From: Paulinella micropora
Taxonomy: Eukaryota > Cercozoa > Imbricatea > Euglyphida > Paulinellidae
Reading direction: 5' to 3'
Length of the DNA: 64,000 nucleotides
Assembly (NCBI GenBank): GCA_019918135.1
Contig: WBZZ01006482.1
Span: 341,001 to 405,000, forward strand
Numbering within the stretch: the first letter of the stretch is position 1; each line of letters opens with the position of its first letter. The notes under the pieces are model-generated. The model made no database searches, was not told the DNA's origin, and was given only the letters and a program-made list of their open reading frames with translations. Both the position numbers and the translations under genes were made by a program. Of the stretch, positions 48,950-63,863 are shown piece by piece.

Positions 48950-50883
48950 AAGCCATAACAGCGGTATTCATTATATCGGTTTGCGAACTTAATCATTTGT
49001 CACGGAACGGGATTAGCGAAATTTCCCGCTCACGCACACATCTCACACATGTTATAGTGCAATGTAAGTCAAGCACTTAAATGTATCCATGTATGGATGA
49101 TAATGATGTAAGTAGCGAATAGGTCTTAGCCAATACATGAGCAGTTTGATAGACGGTCCAGAGCGCGTCTGCCGCGCACGACAGGTCAGGTTCAGGGAGA
49201 GCCAATGTGTTTCCATCAAAGGTTAAGTCCACGGTCACATATATTACATTTGACTAAACCTTTACATTATTCAGGCGGCTCAACCCGAAATTCATAATTC
49301 TGACAGTGAATTGCTTCCAGAAAAACGACATCAGGTATCGAAATTTATATCTAATCATCACTTTCGGTACAACATTTTCTCTGGAAATCACTGACAAATT
49401 TTTGAAGTCACAATTGCGCACGAACTTCACCTAATCATTACTATGCTAAGGTTAGTTGCATAATAAGTTGGATGGTACTAATTTGCAATCAAATCTCAAT
49501 TTCTGTGTAGTAATTTTGCGTTTCATGAAAGTTGCTTACATATCGTTATAAGACATATTCGATTTGTGTATCATCATGCGAAAATTATGAAGTTCATGCA
49601 AGTTGCTATGCAATTTCAATAGTAGTAGACCTGTAAGGCAGGCAGTGAGTATGACTCACTATCAGGTATGTTAGATATCATTATGGAACTATAATTAGCG
49701 AGTATGCACCTCTCAGCTATCATTTAATCATAAATTTTATTTGAAAATAAGCATAAAGCGTATTGGCTGTTTTCAAAATAATTCATGAAAAGGTTGATAA
49801 GTCAGATAGGTGGCATACAATAAATGTAGCAATTAGGCGCAGCAGAATGAGCGGCAACTGCGGCCGATGTTGCGGAGGCTCGCTGAAGCATTGGACTCGC
49901 CCGACCCCCCCTTAGCTTCCCTTATGCCTTCACCGCGCTGATGAAAGAGCGTTCATCAACCACCCGATGGCCAACGCGACGAATGACTATTGCCGACGGC
50001 TAAAGACGAACTTAATCATCGCACGAACATTGCCCCAACCGATCGCACCTATGGGGACAACCGACGCGACGATCGCCGCGTGACCCGAGTCTCAACGTTG
50101 CGAGATGTAACTCGAAGAATTACGCCCACTTACGGCAATGTTGCGAAGTTGAAGACGTATTGACTACTTAATGGCCCGTACTTCAATCAATGCATTAATC
50201 GAACGCGGTGACAGCGCTGTACTAAATGCACGCACGAAACTAACAATCGAAGGCGATTATACAGACTTCAGGAGGAGGTCGTCAAATTTTCTTAATCGCA
50301 GTCACGCAATGTTACTGTTCAGTTACACTTCGTTCTGCGCGACAAATTTCTATATTTACTCGTAATATTAGTATAGTTGTTACAATCATTACGCTTTACC
50401 ACTAATGCACGTAAATATCGAAATAAAGGGGAGCGTTACATCCGCTTTCATTTTGTAATTAGATATTAACGTTTTTCCATTTTACTTATATCAGAATGGT
50501 CCAGTACTTACCTTTTATTAACGACGATTACCATTTTACTATTCATGGATAATCAATGACGTAGGAATTATTTCTAGAAAGTCAGTTAACAGTCATTCAT
50601 TACGTCGACCATAATCTAATAGTAGTGACGTGTCACGTCGATAGCGTAAAGTGTATATTGATTGTATATTCAGTAAAGTTCCGTTCGTATTGGTGGGAAG
50701 TGCCGAAGGGATTAAATACTCACCGGTAATCAATCTGCCGGAATTACTGTTCTCACGAACTATCCGTCAATTGATTAGTAGGTTATCAGTGTTACCGGAT
50801 TCATCTCCGTGACACGCCTCTGCATCGCAATTCGTTTTCGGTCACTAATTTCAGACTTAAGTTTATTCGGTGAAACACGGGTT
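48950..50883. other. No supported gene; AT-rich spacer
   Basis: Contains neither a long coding frame nor a recognised RNA. It probably includes decayed 3' parts of the flanking retroelements. I found no repeat matching the copia 5' side. Confidence 0.5.
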
Positions 50884-51292
50884 TTATCGCACTTTACCTT
50901 TACAACTTGTAAGGAAGCTCCAATATTTTTGGTCTGGTTCAATCTCGTACCTCACGTTTCCATAATATACGTGGTTTTCGTATGTATGGATCCGCGTTCT
51001 CATCATTTGTTTGAGCCCGTTTAGAGAGATCAAGATTGATCCATCGAAATTCGGAACTATCCAAAACTTGAGTCTGTGCGAAGTTCCATCTTTCAGCAAG
51101 ATGTTCAGAAACACGTAACCCGTCACTGGGGCATCTCCACCGACTCCCTTGACTCGTCCTCCACCTTTAAAGAAATCCCACTGGTTCCCTCACCAGCTCT
51201 TGTTCTGATATCGCTGAATGAACTCTTGGCCTACTACATGATGGAAGCCATGGTATCATTCCCTACTTTACATTCTTCGTCTGGTCTAAATA
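50884..51292 (-). pseudogene. Gypsy-3 protease remnant, downstream part (DTMA type)
   Basis: The minus strand has KVGNDTMASI (near 51270-51240), then GGGRVKGVGGDAPVTGYVFL and LKFWIVPNFDGSILISLNGL, matching the protease region of Gypsy-1 (KVGNDTMANI, GTLKGVGSRTVITGI, LYVVPGYHGSILLSYDQL). Two stops lie just after DTMASIM. The upstream part of the gene is at 54907 and beyond, separated by Copia-B. Confidence 0.7.
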
Positions 51293-51744
51293 CAATTAAT
51301 CCCGCCGGAAACATGACAATTGTTAAAAGTGAGTATTAAATCTTTATCTGACAGTACGGTTACTTGTCCCGCTTTGGTGATATAACAAGATAGATTTAAT
51401 GACTCAAATACCATAAACCTACGCACTTTAAGAATATAAGCCGAGAAAGATCTCAGAACGTTCCTAGAGATAGAAACGAATGCTGATATGGTTAATAAAG
51501 ACGATATTGAATGAATACTTCAATAAATGGAAATGAAGTTCCTACCAAGAGCCGCAGCAAATTCGTGGAAAGCTCTCTTAATAACTTATGAGATATTGTC
51601 GAAATAAAGGAAAAAGTGGTATTGGTACAAAAATATATTATATTATAGTAAAAAGGAAATGATATGTAAAACATAAAGTAATGTAACATGAAATCAAGAT
51701 TTAAACTGAAAGAAATATATGTAGGTAACAAAGTATCCTTGTGG
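51293..51744 (-). repeat. 3' LTR of Copia-B
   Basis: Nearly identical to 54446-54906, from CAATTAATCCCGCCGG to TATCCTTGTGG on +. On the element strand a G7-containing purine tract (CAGGGGGGGTA) lies just upstream, as expected of a polypurine tract. Confidence 0.85.
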
Positions 51745-51837
51745 AATACCCCCCCTGAACTTTCAGTTACAACAGAAAAAAAAATGTGAGCGCTTCCCGC
51801 AGGGGTATCATAAGAAGCCGGAAAAGTCACACACACA

Positions 51838-52420
51838 CTAAAGAAAAAAAATGCAATACATGTGAAAGAGAAAGGTGAAATAAAGATATAAAGCATCGAA
51901 TCTTTCAAGTCCATAATAATATAAAACCGCAACGTTGACACTTGACTCAAAAAAAAAAAAAAATGCTAGCCACCAAGGCTGAAGTAAGGTCACGAAATGA
52001 CGGAGATCACATCCGCCCACCGAGTGGACGGGCAAGTCAGCAGAATGGAGGCCATCCACCAAGGAACAAGCACAATCCACGGCAATGTGAAGGGCTGAAT
52101 CTCGTCTCGATGTGAAGGGCTGAATTTCGTCATTGCTGATGTCCATCAGTCCTCCTTCTGCTTGTCGACCGCCAGCGATCGATGTTGTACGCCCATCACC
52201 ACACGAAGCGGGGAATGAGTCCTCGTCATCCTTCAGGTAGGCTTTGAGCGACACCGTAAACTGATCCGCCAAGTATCGGAATTTTGCGGAGTTGGTAATG
52301 CCTTGGTGAATAAATCGGCCAGGTTTTCACTTGATTGCACATATTTCACCGTCACCTTACCTTCCCGGACTTGCTCCACAACGTAGTGGTGCTTTATGTC
52401 CAAATGGCGCGAAGGGGCAG
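51838..52420 (-). pseudogene. Copia-B RNase H C-terminus and 3' region
   Basis: The frame at about 52420-52265 reads RHLDIKHHYVVEQVREGKV then VQSSENLADLFTKALP, the C-terminal signature of copia RNase H. It follows the RT start without the intervening RT and RNase H body. A second frame (52272-51838) covers the rest. Confidence 0.65.
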
Positions 52421-52620
52421 AAGAACAAAATGATGTGCGACCGGCGTTGAGGTTTCGTACGGGCTGTAATGCTCGTATGCACTCATCCCGTTCCCAAAAA
52501 GCACAAGACGAGATTTATACACCATTTCACCTGTTGATTCATTCTGCTTTATCGCGTCTACGAACCCGGTATGAATAGGTGTAACGCCATGCTCTTTTTC
52601 CCCGGCCGCCCGTCCAGCTG
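52394..52620 (-). pseudogene. Copia-B RT N-terminal fragment
   Basis: HGVTPIHTGFVDAIKQNEST, VYKSRLVLFGNG and HYSPYETSTPVA match the start of copia RT (the KARLV..GF...SPV region). It then runs directly into RNase H sequence, marking an internal deletion of about 1.5 kb of coding. Confidence 0.65.
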
Positions 52621-54467
52621 GATGGTAGCCTTCCCTGCCGGTAGGCCATCTTCTCGTCGGCGAACTCCGCCGCCCAGAGTTGTAGCTCTTCATCCAGAGT
52701 TCTGTCACCACGAAGGACCAACCTGCTCTTGACGTGCTTTTGCTCAGAGGTAGGTTCACCACCAACCTGTTCCACGCGTTGCTCGCCATTAACCAAGTCG
52801 AGTATCTCGTTGACATGTTGGTTGGGCTCACCTACGGTAGCAACATTGTGAGTTTCGTGCGTCTGAGGTGCAACGGTAGCTGAGCCAACTCTCCACAGAG
52901 TCGTTTCCTTATCATCGTTGCCAGACGAGGTGCCGTGTCCACAGGTAGGTTGGACGTCCTCCTCCTGCGTGCCTAGGCAGGACATATCGTCGGGCGTGCC
53001 CTCACGTACGACAAACGAACTCAACAAAGCCTGTAGCTCGATATCCTCGTTCTCCTCGTCGTCCGCGTCGTCGGGAGAAAAACTTCTGTAGATGCCACAG
53101 TAGTCTCGTAGATAATCTTCGTCTGTCCCCTCGTCTTCAGACTCGTCCTTGTAGAACCAACCAGGCAGAGGCAATTGTGTTCTCCGGACCTGAGGTGATG
53201 CCGGTTCTTCGAAGTTCGTATCAGCCAGGCCAACGCAGGCCCAGGCATCATCCAGGTCTTGCCCTGAATCTTGTTCCCCAAGATCGATGCCCTGCTGCTC
53301 AGCAAGGTCGGCTTGTGGCAAAGTACGGCCATTACCTTTGATCGCACCAGTGTTGGACAGTCCGGGTCGATTCTCGTTCGTCTCCTTCTTTACCTTGCGT
53401 GATCGCCCTCTGATTTTGCATTCCCGGCCAAGGTGCTTGGGTTTGCTGGCACATTCGGGCCGCCTACAGTAAATACGGCAGTTAACGATGGGATGGGGGC
53501 CATTGCACGCAAAACATTTTCCTCGAAGCGGCCGTTCTTGTGCGACGAGGCCTTGCGCCTCGCTCTGGTCGCGTCGATCAACGTAGAGCATTGCGACCGC
53601 TTGCATGTGTTCGCGTGCCATTTCCACCAGCGCATCAAAGTTTGGCTTGGCCGCATCCGGCCTGTTCCAGTAGCAGGTGCGCCCGAAGTCGCCGAAGGGC
53701 AGATGTTTTGCCGCCTCCAGCTTTCCAATGAGGTCGATGCACTTCGACGCATCCGAAAACTCTTGCTTCCGCTCAGACAACAGCGCATACCTATGACAGT
53801 AGTTATCTAGCCAACTCTGTGGCGTGTCGGAAGCTCTCAGCTTATCCTGATAGTGTTGGTGCAGTAAGCTCGCCGCGGAGATAGCACCGATGTGCGCGAA
53901 CCGCCTGCACAAAGCAGCCCACATCTCGTGAGAAAGTCTGCCAGCCCTTTTGACTGCTAACAACGCATCATTGTTACTCTGAACAGACTCAGTAACGATC
54001 GCTTGTAGTCGCATTCCGAGTTGCAGCCTAATTGCGGCCGGAATGCACGCAGCTAACTTGCCATAAGTTGGATCAGCACCCAGGGCCGCCAGCACAGCAC
54101 GCTCTACAGCGTAGGGGTCAACCGGAGCAGCACGTCCACCCGACGATGACGACGACAATGTCGTCGACGACGACGAAGACGATGACGAAGACGATGACGA
54201 AGACGATAATGAGGACACCGTAGCAGCCGCCGGGAGTGGTGGCAGAGTGATGACCATCTTCAGCTCCGCGCGTGTCATCGGAGCTGTCTCGTCTCGCGCG
54301 AAGATCAGCAGTCTAGGGTCGCTGCCGACCAGATACTGTAGAGTTGACCAACGCCAGTTGTCGAAGCTCTCCGAGTCCTTCGCAGGGTCTGCAGTTGTTT
54401 TCGCCAGTGGGGGCACCTTGAGTGCGATCTTCGCTGGCTCATGACCAATTAATCCCGCCGGAAACAT
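52539..54467 (-). CDS. Copia-B Gag
   Basis: A 642-residue frame. Its first ATG (54467) lies inside the LTR. It has a copia-type Gag body (ESFDNWRWSTLQYLVGSDPR), a poly-Ser stretch from a (GAC/GAT)-rich repeat near 54150-54215, and a helical domain. A zinc knuckle C-x2-C-x3-H-x4-C follows (KCFACNGPHPIVNC), then further Cys pairs (CRRPECASKPKHLGREC) and an acidic C-terminus. The frame is intact, so Gag could still be made. Confidence 0.75.
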   Translation of the reverse strand: MFPAGLIGHEPAKIALKVPPLAKTTADPAKDSESFDNWRWSTLQYLVGSDPRLLIFARDETAPMTRAELKMVITLPPLPAAATVSSLSSSSSSSSSSSSSSTTLSSSSSGGRAAPVDPYAVERAVLAALGADPTYGKLAACIPAAIRLQLGMRLQAIVTESVQSNNDALLAVKRAGRLSHEMWAALCRRFAHIGAISAASLLHQHYQDKLRASDTPQSWLDNYCHRYALLSERKQEFSDASKCIDLIGKLEAAKHLPFGDFGRTCYWNRPDAAKPNFDALVEMAREHMQAVAMLYVDRRDQSEAQGLVAQERPLRGKCFACNGPHPIVNCRIYCRRPECASKPKHLGRECKIRGRSRKVKKETNENRPGLSNTGAIKGNGRTLPQADLAEQQGIDLGEQDSGQDLDDAWACVGLADTNFEEPASPQVRRTQLPLPGWFYKDESEDEGTDEDYLRDYCGIYRSFSPDDADDEENEDIELQALLSSFVVREGTPDDMSCLGTQEEDVQPTCGHGTSSGNDDKETTLWRVGSATVAPQTHETHNVATVGEPNQHVNEILDLVNGEQRVEQVGGEPTSEQKHVKSRLVLRGDRTLDEELQLWAAEFADEKMAYRQGRLPSSWTGGRGKRAWRYTYSYRVRRRDKAE

Positions 54468-54906
54468 GACGATTGTTAGAAGTGAGTATTAAATCTGTAT
54501 CTGACAGTACTGTTACTTGTCCCGCTTTGGTGATATAACAAGATAGATTTAATGACTCAAATACCATAAACCTACGCACTTTAAGAATATAAGCCGAGAA
54601 AGATCTCAGAACGTTCCTAGAGATAGAAACGAATGCTGATATGGTTAATAAAGACGATATTGAATGAATACTTCAATAAATGGAAATGAAGTTCCTACCA
54701 AGAGCCGCAGCAAATTCGTGGAAAGCTCTCTTAATAACTTATGAGATATTGTCGAAATAAAGGCAGTAAGTAGGAAAAAGTGGCATTCGTAAAATAATAT
54801 TATATTATAGTAAAAAGGAAATGATATGTAAAACATAAAGTAATGTAACATAAAATCAAGATCTAAACTGAAAGAAATATATGTAGGTAACAAGGTATCC
54901 TTGTGG
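54446..54906 (-). repeat. 5' LTR of Copia-B
   Basis: 461-bp direct repeat of 51293-51744. TGGTCATGAGCC follows its inner end on the element strand and may be the primer-binding site. Confidence 0.85.
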
Positions 54907-56279
54907 TCTAATAAATACAACTTAGTAAAGAGTAGATCCGAATTAGATTCGAACAATGGTTTTGCCACAGCATTTACTGATCCCATCTTTAACTTTAACA
55001 AGTCTCTACGGACTCTTTCTCTGGTAATTGTCCAAGATCCGGTTCCGCTTCCTGTTTTCCGTTAATACCCTTATCGGGACTTGCTTCCTCTGAACCAGGG
55101 CCATGTGAGTTCCGATGACTACACACTTTTGCCTTCCCAGAGGCCCTTTCGGCTTCACAAGCCTTCTGGTTCGAATCAGCGTTGTCCCTTGTTTGTGACT
55201 TATTCAGTCTTTTAGCGGTAACCATCTCCTCTTGGGAGTAATATATGGGAATCTCCACTACTTTTCCATCGTAGTCATCCTTAATAAAGATCCACTGATC
55301 CTCAAAATTCGGACTCGAGATCGTTGTTTCCTTTTCTTGTTTCGGATCTAATTGTCCTTCTACAACGTCTGTATCAACGAATGCATCTTCAGGTCGCTGC
55401 GGCAGACGCCTATTATAATATACATCGTGTCTTGCATCCACAGTCAAGGTTTTGTCAACCTTCTTCCACTCGAACTCAGGCTCTATGGCCTTCTTATTTG
55501 CCTTGGCCTTTATCTCTCGACCCTCCTCCTGCAACACGAGCAATTCATGTGCTTCCCGAGTTTCACGAGCTTTCCGAAAATCCTCGATTTGTTTGATCCG
55601 ATCTTTGTGCGTATATTTGAGGAACTCTTGTCGTCCAGGACCTGACTTGTCCGAGATGACCTCAATACTAGATCTTTCTCGGCTAGCCGATCCGGGCAAG
55701 GCTCCTGAGACACCAGCATCCTTGTGCTGAACTGATTCTGAGACTAGCAAATTACCAGTCAGCATGCTCTGAAGGGCTGCCTGTGGCAGGTTGATGCTGA
55801 ACGCTGTCGGATCTGAATATCCCGACATGTCTCGATCCCTATAGTCATCATGACTAAGACTAGCACCATGATTCAAATTAGACCTGCGATCACGGTCATG
55901 ATCACCGCGGGTCCCTGTCTCGATCACGGTCCAGTCGTTCTCGATCCTCCCGTTCCCGTTTACGCTTTTCCGCATATTCCCTATCGCGTTTCTCCTTTTC
56001 CTCTCGCACACGACGTTCACGTTGCTCTTTCTCATCCTTGTAGTACTTGGAGTTTGCTGCCTTGGCATCTCTCTTCTTCTCCACATACTGTTGCCAAGCA
56101 TCCCACGCGTACTTGAGCCCATCCCGTTCTTTCGGAAGAAACAGATCCAAGGTCTGTCTCGGATCAATGAGAAAATGCCTGGCCGCCTCCCGGTATTCCT
56201 CAGTGATCCTTACTCGATCAAACCCTTCTTGGTTAGGGTAGTCGTGCCAGAATCTGTTGTCACATCCAGGTTTGGTACA
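54907..56279 (-). pseudogene. Gypsy-3 gag/pol region, 3' part
   Basis: Frame 56279-55902 (with CTKPGCDNRFWHDYPNQEGF, a Cys/His cluster, then a Lys/Arg/Glu/Asp-rich helix) is followed by frame 56167-54995 (DRIKQIEDFRKARETREAHE, YYNRRLPQRPEDAFVDTDVV). The last residues before Copia-B (FESNSDLLFTKLYL) fit the protease lead-in of Gypsy-1. It is the upstream half of the split protease-containing gene. Confidence 0.6.
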
Positions 56280-56917
56280 CTACTGGCCTTGGTTGTTCCC
56301 TGCTGCAATGAATCCCGCCTGGATCATGCATGTTGGCTTCCTTCCAAAGAACATCGTTCCTTGTTCTTCCGATCTCATCCACGGATGCTTGACCCCCGGC
56401 CTCACATTCCTCGCATAACGTTGAGCTTGTGGCCTAGACGGATGAGGAAAAGGGTTCTGAGGGTTGTAAATAGGAATGGTGATTTGACTGGCTCTCCCTC
56501 CTGGTCTCCCTCTATCACCTCCCCCGTGTCCTCCACCGTGACTTCCTCCATGACCTCGTCCTTGAGCAGGCTTATTAGCTGAAGGTAGACTATTCAGAGT
56601 TCTCCTCTGAGAAAAAGGGTTTGGACTGCCACTGCGTTCATATCCAGGCGCAGACGGGTACTCATACATGCATCCTGGTGCTCCAGAGCCCCGCGAGCTT
56701 GAATAGAATGCATGCCCTTCACCTGCTGAGAATCCCATCTCGAATCCCCCACCAGCTCTTGCATACTGGTTACTGTCATAGCTTGACGAAGAAGATGAAG
56801 AAGAACTGAAGTCTCCCATACTCCTTCTTCCCAAATTCCCAAACGAACTCGAAGCATTAGACAGCCTTTGCCACTTCCATCAGGATCTCTACGTCTTCTT
56901 TGGACTCGAGCTTCCAA
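56280..56917 (-). pseudogene. Gypsy-3 Gag, Gly/Ser-rich part ending at an in-frame TAG
   Basis: Frame 56834-56280 is Gly/Ser/Pro-rich with HGGSHGGGHGGGDRGRPGGR. It ends GNNQGQ-TAG-TGT; the same frame then continues into the Cys/His cluster downstream, so the amber codon (56280-56282) is the only break between them. An overlapping frame to 56917 shows a shift near 56830. Confidence 0.55.
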
Positions 56918-57528
56918 TCCTATTGGTTAGCCATGGCACCACTTTCTCTTTCCATTGCCCAACGATCCCTTGCTGACTTCCACTTTGTCTTTGTTCCCAC
57001 GATCGTAATGATGGAACCAATCAAAGCTTGTCCCGTCTGGGTCACATTCATGTAGATGGTGCTCAGGGTACTCTTGATCATGTCAGGCTCCGAATTGATC
57101 AGACACAGAAGCTTGGTCATACGAACAATCCCAGCCAGGTTCATACTTCCACTCAGGAACTCCTTCTCAATGTATCCGTTACAGAACTGAAGTTCCTGGT
57201 GCTTGTCTGTGAACTTGTAGTAGCCAAACTCATGTCCAACCATGAGTCCCAACACTTCCGCAATGGGAACATTGACGTCGTTCCTCATCTTCTTGAGCTC
57301 TTCATGTCTCTTCCTCCACTTGTCCTTGTCCTGAAATGACGTCCCGTGAGGAAACGTAACTGCAATGTTCAAGAGATGAGTGACTGACGACAGGCTCGTG
57401 ATGTCGTAGTTTCGACAGAGTTCGATGAAACTTCCAATGAACATTCGAGCTTCCAGAACATGAGTAGGTTCGTCCCTGTCCTTTTCTCTCAGAACAAACT
57501 TGTCCCTCTTTTGCAGAATTTCCGCCAC
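56918..57528 (-). pseudogene. Gypsy-3 Gag, middle helical part
   Basis: A 202-residue frame with MFIGSFIELCRNYDITSLSS, EVLGLMVGHEFGYYKFTDKH and STIYMNVTQTGQALIGSIIT. It looks like a well-folded, mostly helical capsid-type domain, but I recognise no known family. Confidence 0.5.
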
Positions 57529-58536
57529 CCTTTTGCCTTTGTCACGAAATTCACGTCACCACCACCATACTCTGCTGACGTTTTGGTTCGCTTCGACGAG
57601 CTTGCAGCATCTGAATCCCTGTCTCTCTTTGGAGATTCGACGAGGCCTTTCCCGTAACGAGCACTCCCAGAACGATGCTCCTCTTGTTGCACCTTGATCT
57701 TCAGGTACAATCACTCCCTGTCTGAAGCATCCTTGTGTGCATCCCTCATACACTGCAACAGGCTTCCAAGCGCAACTACCAAATGTCGCAGACATAAAAG
57801 CCAAAAGGATTTTTGCTCGAATCATTCCTGTGTAATTATATCCAATCTTGGCCTCCTTGGTAATTCCTGCTGTCGACCATTCCTTCTTCTTGTCCTCTTC
57901 AGCTGGACTGGGTGGTGTGTCGTCTCCTCCACTTCCACCGTCACCTTCCATCTCTGCTTTGCTTCCTTCTTTCTCCTTCTCAGCCTTTTCTTTGTCGGCT
58001 TTTTCTTTTTCCATTTTCTCCCTTGCCAGTTTTTCGGCATCTGTTTCTGTTGCACTGGATCCAGCACCACTAGAGGATGACGAAGACAAAGACGAAGACG
58101 AAGATGAAGACGAAGATGAAGACGAAGACGAAGATGAAGACGACGACGAAGATGAAGACGAAGATGAAGACAGAGTAGGCGAATCCTCATCCGTTGGGTA
58201 TTCTATCTCTATTGCATCATCCAGATTCTTCATCATCTTGTGTCTGAATTCCATCCATCTTGCCCCATTCTGGTTCTGTGCATGCTTGCACACTTGATCC
58301 ACAGTTTTGGGTCCTCGTTTCAACCAATACTTCTTGATTGCTTCCAAGTAAGTTCGGCTTTCCAACTTCATCTGAATCTCTTGATTGAATCCCAGAGGCA
58401 GTATGCTGTCAGATGCAGCTCGTTTCAAGTTCACGGGCAGAGCGTTCATAGACTATTTTAGGTCATTGAAAATTTGTTGCACTGCCTCCTTCCTTACCTT
58501 CGCGTCAATATGCTCGTTCAAAATGTTGTGTTCCCC
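57489..58536 (-). pseudogene. Gypsy-3 Gag, N-proximal part with poly-Ser
   Basis: The frame 58449-57556 holds MNALPVNLKRAASDSILPLG, IKKYWLKRGPKTVDQVCKHA, a poly-Ser run from (GAA/GAC)-rich DNA (58075-58175) and a Lys/Glu helix. It is in the same frame as the piece upstream, with an in-frame TAG at about 58453. Near 57710 the coding passes to another frame (57710-57489). Confidence 0.5.
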
Positions 58537-58992
58537 TCAGTTGAATCCGTCAGTCAGGAACGTCCACGGGTTCCCCATCCTTGTAACATTGTTCAGTTTA
58601 TCGAACAACTTATCCTTTTCCATTTTTGTAGGAGATTTCTGACACTCGTCGTAGATGTATTCCTCCACCGACTGCCAGATCAACTCTGCTGCCAGGAACA
58701 AGTCGTAGGTCAGCACGTTGTAGAAGCCAGACTTCCAAGACTTATCGGTAAGCTCGTCCTCTTGAAACGATGCGATGATGACTTCTGCAGCTTTGAATGC
58801 ACTTTCACCAGAAAGCCTTAGACGAAACTTGGAAGTGTCCTTGTTTTCATGTCGGTATTGCCTCTCGAATAAATCCACAAAGGTCTTAACTTGCAGCAGA
58901 ATGGAGTCTGTAGTTTTGAATGTTTTGCGTTGTGCTGCCATGTTTTCAAATTCTACCTGCGAAGCTTTCGTCCATCTCGGCTGCCCTGACAT
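58537..58992 (-). pseudogene. Gypsy-3 Gag, N-terminus
   Basis: A 151-residue frame from an ATG at 58992 (MSGQPRWTKASQVEFENMAA), helical, ending at an in-frame TGA (58537-58539) after which the frame stays open. It is the likely start of a large Gag now broken by several stops and shifts. Confidence 0.5.
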
Positions 58993-60632
58993 TGTCGTCG
59001 TCCATCACCCGTCACGATCCAATGAACTAGATGAAGTAAAAGATGAGCTCATGTGAAAATCTTGAGAAACACCAGAGAATTTGGTTTTTCTTGAGTGTCT
59101 GAGGTGTCCAAAGTGTCTTTTGATCACTAGGATCAGAGTCTGATACTCAGAGTCCAAGACAAAGTGTCACAGAAAAAATGTCACAACTTCCGTTTCTGGA
59201 TCCGCACTGAAGTCTGGTTTCCCTTTTCGAATTTCTTCGAAAAAATTGTCAAACCCCGTTGGTCACTGAGAAGAGCATGTAGCTGTAGGTGCAGGTTCTT
59301 TGAAAGTTGTTAGCGACTTCAGTTGTGACGATATAGCCTTTAATGAGAACGTCCTCTGTTCTTCCCTGTACCTTCCTTGTAAAAAGGGGCGGACTGAGTA
59401 AAACAGAGAATTAACAACGATAGACCGGATGAGTTTCCTTAAATAGTGGCATTTCAAAGTGTTCAGGACTAAAAATACAATCGTTATGATGGGACGGTAA
59501 GAGTTACGCAATACCAACTCACAATCTACGTGCACAGCGACCGTACACTGCAACCAAAGTCTGCAAACAAGTAGAAACCTATGTAAATAAACGAAGTGAC
59601 CTCTCAGCTATTTACTGGTATTTCACCTACTCTCAGCTTTTTGCAGCCATAGAGACTTTAATAAGAGTTCGTTGTGTATTTATCCCTTGAAGTTGTATCC
59701 AAACTCACAGATAGTGATATCTACTTATCAGTATATCTTTGAGGATCACTAACATATTAATATTTTAACAATATCAACCGCTTGGGCCGCTGATATTGAA
59801 TTATTCATATAATTCAAGTTAAGCAAACACTGTTTTAATAAAATACTTGCCACTTGTAGGAATAATAAGCTTAACAATCAAATATATATATATTACGGCA
59901 ATATTAAAATATAATTATATCACTTCCCATTCCCGGATGATTATATACTCAGCCTGAGCTGAAAGGGAAGGAGACGAAGGCGAACGTAACTATATACTGA
60001 ATTATAACATTCCTGAACATTTTTTTACGCAAACACTTTTAATAAGAAAATACTTGCCACTCGTAGGGATGAGTGACAAGCGTAAGAAGAAAACGGAGGA
60101 TCAGAAGTCGGTGAAACATAGAGGCGAAATAAAATGGCGGCTCAAGAGAGAACAAAGAAGATTGGGAGGAAAAGAAAAGAAACGTCATTAGGGGGAGAAA
60201 AAGGGAAAAGAGATACAACACTTGGTAGACTGAACTGGAGGTAGACGCTTCAGATTTGCTCGATATTCTCCTGGTCGCTTGCACGTTGAGATCACAGCAG
60301 TAGTATGTGTAATCATTCGAATGTCGGATGGTACTTTCCTCCCAGGAGGCTAGCCCAAGACTTATATTAGTATGTAACATTATATTACAGAGTGAATTCT
60401 TTTGTCTAACTTAACGTCTAACTTAAATATGTGTTTGGCATAGTAGGATAGATTGATTCGAGATGGTTGGTTGTGGCCCCTTAAGATAAAAGCAAAACAC
60501 AGAGCAGGGCCCTCTACCCAGAAAAAAAACTGTAGAGCCCAACGAGCTATCAGAGTGTCCATGCGCAGCTTATAACGTTGCGCAGATAAATATAAGTTTA
60601 AACTATTGAGCGACGACGTGGCCTGCATGTGA
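58993..60632. other. No supported gene; probable leader of Gypsy-3 and intergenic DNA
   Basis: AT-rich. It contains a repeated word TACTTGCCACTYGTAGG near 59843 and 60053. No LTR was identified. The kinase 3'UTR should lie at its right edge, on the minus strand just below 60633. Confidence 0.45.
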
Positions 60633-63803
<3,171 letters not shown>

Positions 63804-63829
63804 CTAGCGCGATAGATAGATAGATAGAG

Positions 63830-63863
<34 letters not shown>

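Larger units (their letters stand above)
51293..54906 (-). mobile_element. Copia-B: internally deleted copia element nested in Gypsy-3
   Basis: Direct repeats of about 455 bp (51293-51744 and 54446-54906) flank a Gag gene and short RT and RNase H remnants on the minus strand. Integrase, protease and most of RT are missing, so it depends on a full-length relative. The gypsy protease reading continues on both sides, which shows the nesting. I could not define an exact target duplication. Confidence 0.85.
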
